From Gnetum montanum (Eukaryota > Streptophyta > Gnetopsida > Gnetales > Gnetaceae), in contig MNCI01013908.1 in assembly GCA_015680685.1 (NCBI GenBank), positions 380,481 to 444,480 of the forward strand: a DNA stretch of 64,000 bases. Direction: 5' to 3'. Every line of letters starts with the position of its first letter. Position 1 is the stretch's first letter. Positions 24,000-34,440 of this stretch are shown piece by piece. The position numbers and the translations under genes were made by a program. The notes beneath the pieces were generated by a model. It worked only from the letters and a program-made list of their open reading frames with translations. It was not told the origin of the DNA and searched no databases.

Positions 24000-24219
24000 C
24001 CTAGGCTTCGATCCGCATTTGTCGAGTAGCCCTGTTAGCGATTTACACCCAAAACCGTAAAAGTAATACCTCTAAGGAAGTTTACGGCAAATCGTGTGGT
24101 GTAGATCGGTCGCAAGGACGATTCCTTTGGAATCCTACAGGGTAGAAAGCCTATTCGCGATCTTTTTGTCAGCCACTTTTTTAGATCCAGTTGTTTGTCG
24201 TCGTTAACCCACTTTATCA

Positions 24220-27200
24220 ATGGATTCCGTATACAAAACCACAACCGCCATGGTCGCCGCTGACTTGGGTGCCACATCTGTGAACCCTATCGCTGTCACT
24301 AGACCAGCTTCTGGTGCGGCAGGACTGCAGGGACCATCGCGTAGGTCATTGAGACTACAGGGCAAAGACCTTGTTTTCACGGTCGTGACCCCTGAAGAAT
24401 ACAACTTCATTTGCGTTAAGATCCAAGCAAAGCTGGCTCTTAGCCGAGCCAAGATCGAAGCAAAAAGAAACTTTGAGATGATTCATCGAGGAGGTGACGA
24501 TTTCACTCCAACAGCCTATGACATTATCCCTTTGACCGAACATCAACATGAAATTATAACACAGTTGGTCATGGCCAAGGGTCAAGCTTCACAGGCCATG
24601 TTGGAGCCCCAGAATGGGGAGGAGGAAGAGGACGAATTGGCAGCCCAGCCGAAACATTTGTTCCATACTCTGAGCCCCCACACGTACGTAAATCCCCTAT
24701 TTCCTTTCAACGGAGAGGCCGCTCCTCTTGACTCAACCATAACCACCCAGATGCATGTCCCCATCATTCCACAAGCCACTGCACAGCCATCTGGGCTGCA
24801 AGTGCAAGTGCCCCACAATAATATGGGGGCGGTCGCATCATCACGAGTACTCAGCATTCCAACGGTGGTTCCGGCAACCACCGTGCCCCATTTCATACCT
24901 CAAATCCAACCGCACATCATATCCACGACTCGCCCGGTACAGACATCATCACTCCCGCCCCCTCCGACTCAACAGATCACCACAGCTGTTCAGCCACAAA
25001 CATACATCCAACAGCCTACCGCAAGTCAGTGGGCCAACCCTGCAGCGCAACACAACCAGTCTGCAATGTATGGTGTGCAACCCTCTGTTGCACCCGCAAC
25101 GCAAGTTTCACAGGTGGTCCCACAGTATATATATCCTTATCTTACGCAGTAGGTGGCGGCTAACCCCTCTTTGCAAACCAGTGGATGGTGGTCTTCACAG
25201 GCCCCTCTGCCTGCAGGGATCCCCGCCCCACAAGCAGCCAGCCAACCTCTCCCGTCATTTCCATTCCCTAGCGTCGCCCTCCCAGTCCAACCTCCTATGC
25301 CTTCTACACAGACACCTCCGTCAACAGGTCTGGACCAGGCCTTCCAGCTTATACAGACTCTCACCGAGGAGGTTCGACGCCTCAAAGCTGCTAGTTCTAA
25401 TACCATTCAGATCATGGAATTTTACCAGGATGATCCGATTAGTCCAGCAGTCCCTATGCTGTCGTTGCCACTAGGGATGTCCCTACCTCTTTTTACCAAG
25501 TACAATGGGGAGGGAGATCCCAACGCTCACTTGGTCACATTTAGGTCCGAGTCCTTGTTGTTGCAACAGTGGCCGCACATGATCATCCGAGTCTTTGCAA
25601 TGTCTTTGACAGGGAAAGCTTTAGATTGGTACCGAGCCCTCCCACGCTCTTCCATCTCAACCTTGGAAGAGCTACTGACCCAATTTATGACCTGCTTCAA
25701 ATACAACTTGAAGCCGGAAGTCACATTGGATCAGCTCATGGGGGTGAAACAAGACCCGCTCGAGCCCGTCCAAAAGTTCATACAGCGCTGGAATGCTACT
25801 TTGAATGAGATCTGCAAGCCGATCGTGGACTAACATCTACTGGTTATATTCAAAGGAGCAGTCAATGACTTTATTAAGTCAAAGCTATACTATCTTTCCC
25901 CCAACTCTTTACATCAGGCCTTCGCTCAAGTTAGAAGCATCCAAGATGCTACGGAGGCCAGCAAAGACCCAGCGTATGTCGTCTACAGGAATGCTCACAA
26001 CAAGGGCAAAGACAAAGGTAAGGCAACAACAACGACAGTAGCTGCGTTAACTGAGAGCGCAAAGAACAAGAACAAGAAGGCACCTACGCCGCCTCCTGAG
26101 GTTACGACTGGTGGAGGAAGTAGCCAAGACACGACAGCTCCTGAAAAGGCCCCCCAGCCAAAACCAAACTTTGAGCATAAAGATTGCTCAAAGTACACAG
26201 CCCTACCTGTAAAGCATTCAGAACTGTTGAAACAACTGTTAGGGGCAGGGCACATTCAACCTAAGAAGGTGTCCGAGGAGGCTCTGAAGCATCATAGACA
26301 TTATTGTGAACTGCTGAAGAACCCTTCTTTAGCCTTACCCAACGAACCACCAGTTTCGAGATCTTTCAGGTCGGACTGTTTCTGTGACTACCACTAGCTA
26401 TGTGGTCACGATACGGATTACTGCTGGGTATTGAAAGACAACATTCAACGCATGCTGGATGATGGTTTGCTCAAGTTAGATAGCAGTAACCTGACGTGCC
26501 CAGAAAACCAAACATTGCACGTATATAAGGACCCGTTGAACGCAAATGATGATCCTTATACAATCACTGTGGTGAGTACAGACAATGAGAGGAGGGAACC
26601 GCTAAAACAGCCTTTTGTTTTGCGTGTACCTGCCAGCTCATAAGGGGGAGCGACCACTTCATCGATAGCCAGTAGTGCCTCTAGGCCGCCCTTCGTTATA
26701 CGAGCACCTTCTCAGATACACACTCAGTCACGTAGCAACAGACAAGCCGCGGCTTCGTCTATGCCCATGCCTAAGGCACCCTTCATTATCAGGGCACCAA
26801 AACCACAGGCTACTCCTCTCACGCAGGGGCAGACCTCTAACCAGAACAGCCAACCATTGCCTCCCAAGCGAAAAGGAGAGGACACCTCAGTTAATGCAAC
26901 AAAAGACCATCTTACGCTCGGCCTCCCTAAGCCTAGGCCCCTGGCCTCTGCGCCTTCGTCTATGCCTCAGAAGCAGGATAAAGGCGCAGAAATGTAGCCA
27001 CCTTCTCTTGGCAAGAAAAAGAGCAACCCTTTGACTGACACCGTTCCACCTTGAAAGATCCGTCTCTTAGGCCGAATGGAAGAGGACAAGGGGGATAAAC
27101 AACCCAGCCGAGAGAAGGACCTCCTCGATGCATTTACGTAAGTCAAACAGGCTCTCAAGCAAAAGAACACAACGCTGAGCCTTTACAACTTGCTTATGAC

Positions 27201-28005
27201 ATCTCGGGAACACCGTGAGGCTATGGTGCACATGCTGACGTCCATATCAGTGGATGGCAGCTTACCAGCAGAAGAGGAAGCGATACATGCTGTCATGTTT
27301 CCTTCTGAAGCTGAGCAACCCAGGCCTACCTCGCTGACCTTCCACGATGAGTCTATTAAAGACGATCTGGAGAAAGATCAGGTGACAACTGAACCTATGT
27401 TTATCACCATCCAGGTCGGTCAATACCGGATCCGGAGAGTGCACGTAGACGATGGCGCAGCTACCAACGTCATTCCCTATTCCATCGTGGATAGGTTAGG
27501 TCTGGTCGACCAGATCACGCCCACGATGACGGCTTGCGTAAAATCATTCAACGGGGCACGGGTTCAAGTCAAGGGGACGGTGCGTATTGAGTTTGTGGTG
27601 GGGGATCAATTCCCAACAGAGGCCACTTTCTTAGTCGTCGAGGAGATGCCAGGGTTCAACCTGATCTTGGGAAGGTTGTGGTTAGCCCAGCTGAGGGTGG
27701 TTTCGTCACCGATACACCAAGAGATACACCTACCCTATGCCGGAGGGGAGGTTGTGATACGCGGTGACGAAATCACCCCCACAACCGTTAATAACATTGA
27801 AGAAGAATGAGGTTCAGAGATAGAAACGACTGGCGATCAAACCCATCTCTAAATCCCTCAACAAACCGACAGCAATGATAACATTCTAGCTTGGGCCGAC
27901 CTGCCATTTCCGGATGGTAGCGTAGAGGAGTCAAACCATAAGTCTCCTCACCCTTACGCAACGCTCAACGTAAAGGCTATTAAGAGACAATTGCGTATTA
28001 ATGGT
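24220..28005 (+). pseudogene. Element C gag-protease polyprotein (one frame, ten stops)
   Basis: A single frame runs from ATG 24220 to 28005 with no frameshift. Stops lie at 25150, 25831, 26396, 26641, 26995, 27052, 27139, 27808 and 27850, with the terminal one at 28006. In order: a Pro/Gln-rich N-terminal part (residues about 130-420), a retrotransposon gag core (SLPLFTKYNGEGDPNAHL, ALDWYRALP, KYNLKPEVTLDQLM; 25470-25960) and a Lys-rich stretch. Next comes a zinc-finger-like CDYH-stop-LCGHDTDYC (26384-26425). The aspartic protease covers 27360-27740, with active site VDDGAATNVIP (family form D-S/T-G) and LILGRLWL. Most stops fit a single C-to-T or G-to-A change. It would give the particle and its processing enzyme. 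Confidence 0.88.
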
Positions 28006-28189
28006 TGAACGATGGTCCTTGCGTACGTTATCATGTTTTGGCAAGTTATCACGGCTTGTACTTAGCCATTTCCTTTGTTTCATACATTTTCACCCTACAT
28101 TCTCTTTCAGAGTTTACGCTTGTCATTTTTTATATTATTCGATTTACTGTACTCATACTATTTACGCTTTCTATATCACGCAGTTACCC

Positions 28190-28412
28190 AATGGCCCGCA
28201 ACGACGTTAAACTAGTTACACAAAATTGTATACCATTTTCATTTACGCGTATTACGCTTTGGCCTGCAACGGCCTTAAACTAGTTACGCAGGATTGCATA
28301 CTATGACTATTTACCCTTGATTACACAGTAGGCGCGCAACGGCCTTAAACTAGTTGCTAGTTTATGCAGAATGATATGACGGCCCGCGATGGCCTTAAAC
28401 TAGCCATTACAT
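28190..28412 (+). repeat. Four spaced copies of a CGCAACGGCCTTAAACTAG unit
   Basis: Units at about 28193, 28262, 28330 and 28382 read GCCCGCAACGACGTTAAACT, CCTGCAACGGCCTTAAACTA, GCGCAACGGCCTTAAACTAG and CCGCGATGGCCTTAAACTAG. They are spaced about 69, 68 and 52 bp apart. They resemble the CGCTACGACGCTAAACTGG units after integrase (36598-37140). They lie just beyond the 3' end of the antisense gene. Confidence 0.7.
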
Positions 28413-28599
28413 TCTATCATCATAACTTAGGCGAAATCCTTAATAATTACGTTCACGCTGTGTAGATAAAAGCATAAAAGCCAAAAAAGACAAAATAATT
28501 GACATTTAAAACATCCACCAGGTCTTATAACGCGTCTTTTCAGTCATTTATAAAACAATACTTGACTTCACCATCAATAAAACTATGCGTAAACCACAA

Positions 28600-28854
28600 C
28601 TACGCATTTCCTCTACTGCCACTATCGCCAGTATCTCTTAAGTCTGGATCCAGCCCTAATGGATCGTCCTCCAGTGGGCCATCATTTCTGGGAATTATTT
28701 TTTCACGAAGAATTTCCTCTTCATGAGGTTCTCGTTTCGGCACCGGCTCCACGGGAGGACGCTCTTCATCGCTGTGTTCTTCCTCTTCCTCTGCTTCTGC
28801 TGCTTCCTCTGCTGACTCCTCAGCTGGCTCGTCTTCTCTATCCTCTTCTAGTAC
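28600..28854 (-). pseudogene. Exon 8 of the antisense gene: acidic C-terminal tail
   Basis: After TTGTATCTAG|G the frame reads VLEEDREDEPAEESAEEAAE and more Glu-rich sequence, then PVEPVPKREPHEEEIL, and ends GSRGNA and TAG. It is fully open for 84 codons. Such acidic tails occur in nuclear and chromatin proteins. Confidence 0.72.
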
Positions 28855-28940
28855 CTAGATACAAAAGAAGAAAACATATTAGCAAGGCAAGCCTTGACAA
28901 AACAATCAGAGAATTTAGATTTAGTCATGCAGAAGCTTAC

Positions 28941-29758
28941 TCTCGATGGCCCTGCTTCCGCAGTGAAGGGAAGCTTCTCCAGGCCAGCCCACAGGCGCTT
29001 CATAATCTCTTCCTCCGTTAGATCTGGCCACACATCCTCTCCCAAAGCAGCTCCAACCTTCACTTTCCCTTTCTCCACGCTAGTCCAGTGAGGCAGGTCA
29101 GGGAAGAATGTAGGGACTGTCCTCTAGCCCCCAGGGAGAGTCATCTCCCTTTTCGGAGACGCACTTATAGTCACCTGCTCTTCAAACTTCTTGAAGGCTT
29201 CGAATGCTTCGATGACGTCTAGGAAGACTTCCAGGGATTGGGCTTTGATGGCAGAATTGTGATAAAGCTTGCGATAAGCGATGCTTTCTCGCTTATACAA
29301 GTGCTTGTGGTCCTTCTCCTTCTGCCCCCACTCTTGCACACACGCACAATAATCCCTCAAATCCTGGCTTTTCTGAGCTAGGAGTTCTATCTGCATCCGC
29401 TGCTCTACCAATGCCTGACTGGTCTATATGCTGTTTTTGATGGCGGTCCAATAACGGGAGTAGTTGACAACAGCGGTACGCCAGTCTTCATCCCTCATCG
29501 CCCGCGCCTGTAGGAAGTCGCACTGTGATCTGAGGTCTCTAACTTCTTTGTTCAGAGACTCCGCCCTCTGCTCTGACCTTTGCAGCCTTTTCCAGAGGGT
29601 CTCATTGACGCCTTTACTCTCCCATAAGGAGCGTGTCGAGCGTAACGCACATTTACGCATTTCCTCATAAATGTGACGTGGCATGGTTGCCTCATCGGAT
29701 GGTGGCTCCACTGTGTCCAAATCAATGGGCTCCGTGGGATCCCATCGGAGGCGAGCTC
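28941..29758 (-). pseudogene. Exon 7 of the antisense gene: coiled-coil region
   Basis: This exon of 273 codons has two stops (29426, 29126). It contains long charged heptad-like stretches, for example WKRLQRSEQRAESLNKEVRD, QKSQDLRDYCACVQEWGQKE and VIEAFEAFKKFEEQV. It ends with DLTEEEIMKRLWAGLEKLPF just before the donor AGA|GTAAGC. This suggests a dimerisation or scaffold segment. Confidence 0.7.
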
Positions 29759-30342
29759 CTAACTGAAACAATCATCAATGTTGGTGACACATTACCACTA
29801 TGTAATATCACAAACTTACTACAACAATAACGTACCAGCTTCAGGTTCGACACGCTCCAGGCGCTCGATCATGTCACTGACAACGCCTTCCATGAAGACA
29901 AATTTGTCAGGGAAGTCTCTCCACGCTCTGTTCACAGCGACAGACGTGGATACATCCTCTTTTCCTGTAGTGTAATCCAGTTAGAAACTTCATCTATTAA
30001 CAGAATCCTGCAAACGTGCTAACACACTCATTACCTCTATCGGTGACAGTGGCGACTTCGCCAACATCTTCCGCCTCCTTTTCCTCTTCATGCACTTGAG
30101 TCTGTGCGTCGCTGGTTCCAGTAGCTGGGGCCTCCTCACGCACTGGAGCCTATGCACGGCTCATGCTAACCACTGGGGTCTCTTATTCCAAAATTGAGGC
30201 CCCTTCCCCATGACTTAGTACTACTGGCCCTGTCTCAGGGATTAGCTCCTCTGTAATTTTCACTGGTCATATCACAACACCTTAGTATATCATCCCAAAC
30301 ATTCCAAACAAACATTGCGTAATACAGTTCCTTCACGCTTAC

Positions 30343-31392
30343 CAGGCGGAGGCTTACTCTGCTGAACTTTGATCACCACAGTTCGGCCTGCGCTGCTCCT
30401 AGGCTCAGTAGAAGCCTTGGTTATATGAAGTCTTTTGCTCCGAGTTGCAGGTTCCACGATTTCCTCCGCCAGACGTTTTCCCTGTGAGGCATCGCCAGTG
30501 TACGTAGGAATTATCCCACCTATACTGTCGGGGCCTCGCAGCCTAGACGCCGCCAACCCTTTGGTTGTTATAGACAATGACTCCCTGATCCCTTTCGGCG
30601 GATCCTGCCCACAGGTAGTACTGAGGATGTGGGTAATCCAAGGTCTGGATAGCTGGTCTCGGTCTTACTATACCCAGACCCCATTCCTTTGGACGACCAG
30701 AAACTCAGCAAAACGCCGAAGGCAAGCTATGAAGAAGGCGTAATGCACGTTGAAACGAGACTCAAACTTCTTGCGAAACTTGATCATCTCATTACGCAGT
30801 TCCTTAGCGAAATGGCTTGTCCAATTGAACTGGGTCCCTTCCTGCAGAACCTCTCGCATAATACGGGTCTGTTCTATGGAAAATAACTTCCCTTGCGAGA
30901 GCGTTTTGGGGAAGGCCCGAGCCCGAAAAAGGGGATAAATTTTCTTGACGACGCCCATCTTGAATCTTTCGCAAGGAAACCCTTTAGCCTCCTTCAGGAC
31001 CCTTACCCACTCCTCCAGCCACCTCTGGAAGTCGAGGCTCCTCTTCGCCTTCTCACTTACGGGAAGGCCGTTCGAGGGGAAGCCAAATAGGTCTGCGAAG
31101 AGCTGAGCGTCAATGTTAAAGCTTACGCGTACGTAATGTACGCGCGTGCAAAAACGCTCTGCCTTTTCATTGAAGGAATTGACCAGGGTCAGCATTTCAC
31201 TGGCGGGGACATCAGGAGTTGCAGCTAAAAACAGATGCATTAGCCCCGTTGCTCGGATCTTGGTGGTCACCGTGACTGGGGCCGTCGAGTGGCCGAGCCA
31301 ACGCTGTGCGTCCTTGATGTCGCCGTAGCAGAAGAGGACGATGCTCGTCTCGCGGCTGGAAATCGTAAGGGTAATCTCCCGAGATTCCCTGA
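30343..31392 (-). pseudogene. Large exon 4 of the antisense gene, domain not recognised with certainty
   Basis: The exon is 350 codons long with two adjacent stops (TAG TAA, 30670-30665) after FLVVQRNGVWV. The best preserved half contains VHYVRVSFNIDAQLFADLFG, FQRWLEEWVRVLKEAKGF and NWTSHFAKELRNEMIKFRKK. The VRVSF..LFGFP wording faintly recalls the plant-specific domain often attached to transposon-derived proteins (annotated as putative plant transposon protein), but I would not rely on it. The last third is low-complexity and basic, with KRLAEEIVEPATRSKRLHIT. Confidence 0.55.
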
Positions 31393-31490
31393 CTGAACAA
31401 CGTAAAACACAAGTCAAACAAAAACCCTATTACGCAACGCTCATAATTTACAACTATACTACGCAATAATCGACTATACAACAGCCTTAC

Positions 31491-32304
31491 CAGGTCCAAA
31501 TGGCAAGGGAAATGGCAGAAGGTTCCTTTGCATGTCCTCAACGATAAGGGACGGATCTAAGGCCTAGTCATCGTGCAGCCACCCGAGTTTCTGGCAATTC
31601 TTAAAAGCCTCAGCATAGCGGGTGGGGTACTCACACATGTTGAAGCCAATCTGCTCTATAACACCAGCACGCACGTTGCTAGTTGAGGTAAATGCCATTA
31701 TTGCCGTTTCGGCCCATGATAACGTATCTCCATTTCCAACTAACCTGTTGTCATGAATAAAAAACCTGTACCATACCACATAGGCTTATCTTATACTTCA
31801 CATCGATGATAGACATATAACAAAAAAAAAATACAGTTAACAAAATTTGCTTACCCGCCTGCATAGTACACTGTGCCTTTTGGGTTCTGGAAATAGGTCG
31901 AGACATGGCGAGCCACGAACAGCGTGTTATATGCATGATAACAACTAAACTGAGCCATTTCCCAGATCCAGTTTAAGCACCTTAAACCTCGGGCGCTAAG
32001 TTCTCGGTCCTCGGGACGACCCATATCGATGGCCCCGTCTATTAAGAAGGCCAGAATCCTTTGTGTAGAACCCGCTAGCAGGTGCTCTAAAATGGCACTG
32101 GCGATATCGTCGGACAAATTAGACCACACAATGACGTTGTAGTTGCGCAATAAGAACTGCAAAAACTCCAGCACACCTCGTCGAAACCATATAGCCTTCC
32201 CTTGCAACCACGTTTGCGGGGAAGGGACATTAGGAACGATAGGGTTTATACAACACAAAACCCTGACAATATCCAAGACAATTAGAATAGGCTTTAGCCT
32301 AACG
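31491..32304 (-). pseudogene. FCP1/NIF-like (CTD phosphatase-type) domain, exons 2-3 of the antisense gene, catalytic residues lost
   Basis: Exon 2 reads VRLKPILIVLDIVRVLCC where the family has the hydrophobic strand and D-x-D-x-T/V catalytic loop. It then reads RRGVLEFLQFLLRNYNVIVW, matching the R-P-G-x-x-E-F-L...V-x-V-W-S segment, and ILAFLIDGA. It closes with YNTLFVARHVSTYFQNPKG, matching N-T-L-L-V-D-D-S-x-x-x-x-x-x-N-P. The second catalytic Asp of the DxD loop and the late Asp-Asp pair are replaced (LDIVRV; VARH), so phosphatase activity is not expected. Exon 3 continues with FFIHDNRLVGNGDTL and a stop after LGWLHDD. The fold assignment comes from these aligned landmarks only. FCP1/NIF proteins dephosphorylate the RNA polymerase II tail or act as scaffolds in the nucleus. 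Confidence 0.72.
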
Positions 32305-32845
32305 CTGTACAGAAAACCCGAAACATAAATTAATGTCTAGATTTACATTTGTATCGTTAATACAGAAAACCTACAAACTACGCCTAGTTATTCAGGCCGA
32401 AATCGCCCAAACCCTTGCAACAACGCAAGGTTCGTTCCTGACAACGGTGGTAGACGCAACCCCATCAAACCCTCGCATTAACCCGAGGTCCATAATTTGA
32501 AATCCACATTCACGAAAAAGATACCACAAAAAGTAGACATTAAAAAAAACATAAGCATGTAAGGAATGACCTACCGGTTCAAAGGCGTAGGGTCACGAAC
32601 ATCGACCACCACCTGCGAAACGCGCTCTAGATTTTCTTGCACCTCATCGATTTTGGCCAATTTTGCATTTTTCCTTTTGATTTTTGGTGCCATTGTAACA
32701 GCTTTAGAATGTTTCACCATTTAGCACTTGCAAATCTTCGCAAAATCACACGCTCTAATCCTCTGCTCTTTCTTCTCTCGCTCAGCAATAGTTACGAATT
32801 TGAATTCACAATAGCCAACAGCCCGTCCTCATCAAAAACCACTTA

Positions 32846-32854
32846 CTTATATGC
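32846..32854 (-). promoter_or_regulatory. Possible TATA box of the antisense gene
   Basis: GCATATAAG on the minus strand lies about 155 bp before the ATG at 32693. No other core promoter signal stands out. This is a weak call based on position only. Confidence 0.3.
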
Positions 32855-33107
32855 GAGGATCACCGACTTGATATCCGATTTCAGCGGGACTTTCCTAAAA
32901 CGGAACTCGAAAATCAAGATATTAATGCGACTGATATCGCATGCGCCACTGTCCGAAATGACGTTAAACTACCACATCTTATCGCCTCGTAATCGGGTAG
33001 CATTAATTATAGCTTGTTTACAATATTCAAAATTCAATTAGCCTTCCACGTTCGACGACATCACGTCACCTTTCTCCTAATCATTTACGCACTTGGTGGT
33101 TTTGCAG

Positions 33108-34440
33108 GGCAGACGGCAAATGGACGCAACATTTTCAACACCTCTAACTTTGACAGGCCCATACGGGAGGGTTGTGAGGCAATTCGACCCTACATTAGTA
33201 GAAATCAACTCCTCTTTGAACGACATAACCATAGCCACTTCGGAAGTGTCCCCAGAATGGCCAGAACAGTCGACGCGTACGCTAGACCTGGAGGCTGGAG
33301 ACATAACCGAAGACCCCCTCAGTGAGGTTTCTATCGTTACGCATAAGGATAAAGCCAAAACGCTTAAAGTCAACTCTTTACTAGACCAAAAAATGCACGA
33401 TGCTATAAAACAGGTCTTGCAAGACAACATCACAGTCTTTGCATGGTCATACGAGGATATGCCTAGACTAAATCCTAGGTTAATCCAACATAACATAATC
33501 TTAGACCCGAATATTAAAGCAATTAGGCAAAAGGTACGAAAAATCAAGCCAGAGATCGCGCTAGCCGTGCGTGATGAAATCACCAAACTGTATTAGGTTG
33601 GTTTCGTTCGCACAGTCGATTACTCGGATTGGGTGTCTAACATTGTAGTCATCCCAAAGAAGATCGGAAGCATACGCATCTGCATAGACTTCCGGGATTT
33701 GAATAAGGCCATAATCAAGGATAACTTTCCGCTACCGAGTATCGACCAGCTAGTCGATACGACAGCTGGGCATGCGCTTCTATCCTTTATGGATGGTTTT
33801 TCAGGCTATAATCAGATTCGAATCAACCTAGAACATCAATTAACCACGACATTCATGACGCCCTAGGGCACCTTTTGCTACACTATGATGTCTTTTGGTC
33901 TAAAGAACGCCGGAGCAACGTATCAACGAGCCATGACATACATCTTTAGTGATTACCTCCTAGGAAGACTGAATGATGACGTAGACGATATAGCTGTTAA
34001 GTCTTTAAATTCTGAGGATCATTCAGGAGACCTGAAGTTAGTCCTTAAAAGATGCTCCAAATACGAGCTCCGGCTTAACCCAAAGAAGTGCGTATTTGGA
34101 GTCAAAACCGAACGCATGCTGGGGTTTGTGGTGTCGGAAACCGGCATACGAGTTGACCCTGATAAGGTCAAAGCCATTGTTGAGTTAACACCTCCTACAA
34201 ACCTCAAGAAATTACGCGGGTTACAGGGACGCTTACAATTTATACGCCGGTTCATCTCAAGATTAACCGACAAGCTACATCCTATGCAACACTTGCTGAA
34301 AAAGGGGGTTAATTTCGAATGGACCGACGATTGCTAACGTGCGTTTGATAGCTTAAAACAAGAACTGCAACATTTACCGACAGTTTTCCCACCACAAAGG
34401 GACTTACCATTTTACATTTAACTCGCAACTTCGGACGTAG
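33108..34440 (+). pseudogene. Element C reverse transcriptase
   Basis: The frame begins after the acceptor TTTTGCAG and shows an N-terminal linker (33115-33460; SEVSPEWPEQ, TVFAWSYEDMP), then the RT palm. Landmarks are DYSDWVSNIVVIPKKIGSIR, ICIDFRDLNKAIIKDNFPLP, MMSFGLKNAGATYQRAM and the catalytic box as DVDDIAVKS (33976-34002), where the family has Tyr-Val-Asp-Asp. It ends with LGFVVSETGIRVDPDKV and LKKLRGLQGRLQFIRRFIS. In-frame stops at 33594 (TAG), 33864 (TAG) and 34335 (TAA) each fit one transition. RT copies element RNA into DNA inside the particle. Confidence 0.9.

Larger units (their letters stand above)
28600..32693 (-). pseudogene. Eight-exon antisense gene in element C: FCP1/NIF-like domain, unknown domain, coiled coil, acidic tail
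   Basis: Exons, 5' to 3' on the minus strand: 32693-32575, 32304-31855, 31765-31491, 31392-30343, 30262-30035, 29964-29836, 29758-28941, 28854-28600. All seven introns start GT and end AG, with donors such as GTAAGC, GTAAGG, GTACGT and GTAGGT. The phases join without a frameshift for 1108 codons, ending at TAG (28602-28600). Premature stops occur at 31566, 30670, 30667, 30185, 30152, 29426 and 29126 (first base, minus strand), all TAG or TAA. The start ATG (32693) is followed by a basic PKIKRKNAK stretch that could target the nucleus. Exons 2-3 give an FCP1/NIF-type HAD domain; exon 7 is coiled-coil rich; exon 8 is an acidic tail. It is either a captured host gene or a lineage-specific extra gene of these elements. 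Exon structure is seen directly; function is not known. Confidence 0.82.
28006..33107 (+). other. Putative sense intron or inserted interval between protease and RT of element C
   Basis: The gag-protease frame closes at 28006, and the RT frame (a different phase) opens just after TGGTTTTGCAG|G at 33107, a good splice acceptor. Ogre elements are known to remove an intron between protease and RT, but of much smaller size. Here the interval is 5.1 kb and holds an entire antisense gene. A possible donor is AATG|GTTGAA (28003/28004), but it is weak, and I cannot choose between a spliced interval and a nested segment. Confidence 0.45.

Noticed and set aside
24755-25474. 239-codon open frame overlapping gag of element C
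   Set aside because: It overlaps the real gag frame in another phase and is rich in Pro, His and Ser, as expected of a shadow of Pro/Gln-rich gag sequence.
27131-27146. Possible splice donor ACGTAAGTC inside gag-protease of element C
   Set aside because: The frame continues unchanged on both sides, so the TAA is better read as a decayed Gln codon than as the start of an intron.
33077-33586. 169-codon minus-strand frame opposite the RT start
   Set aside because: It is the complement of the RT N-terminal frame, lies upstream of the antisense gene's ATG and has no splice link to it.
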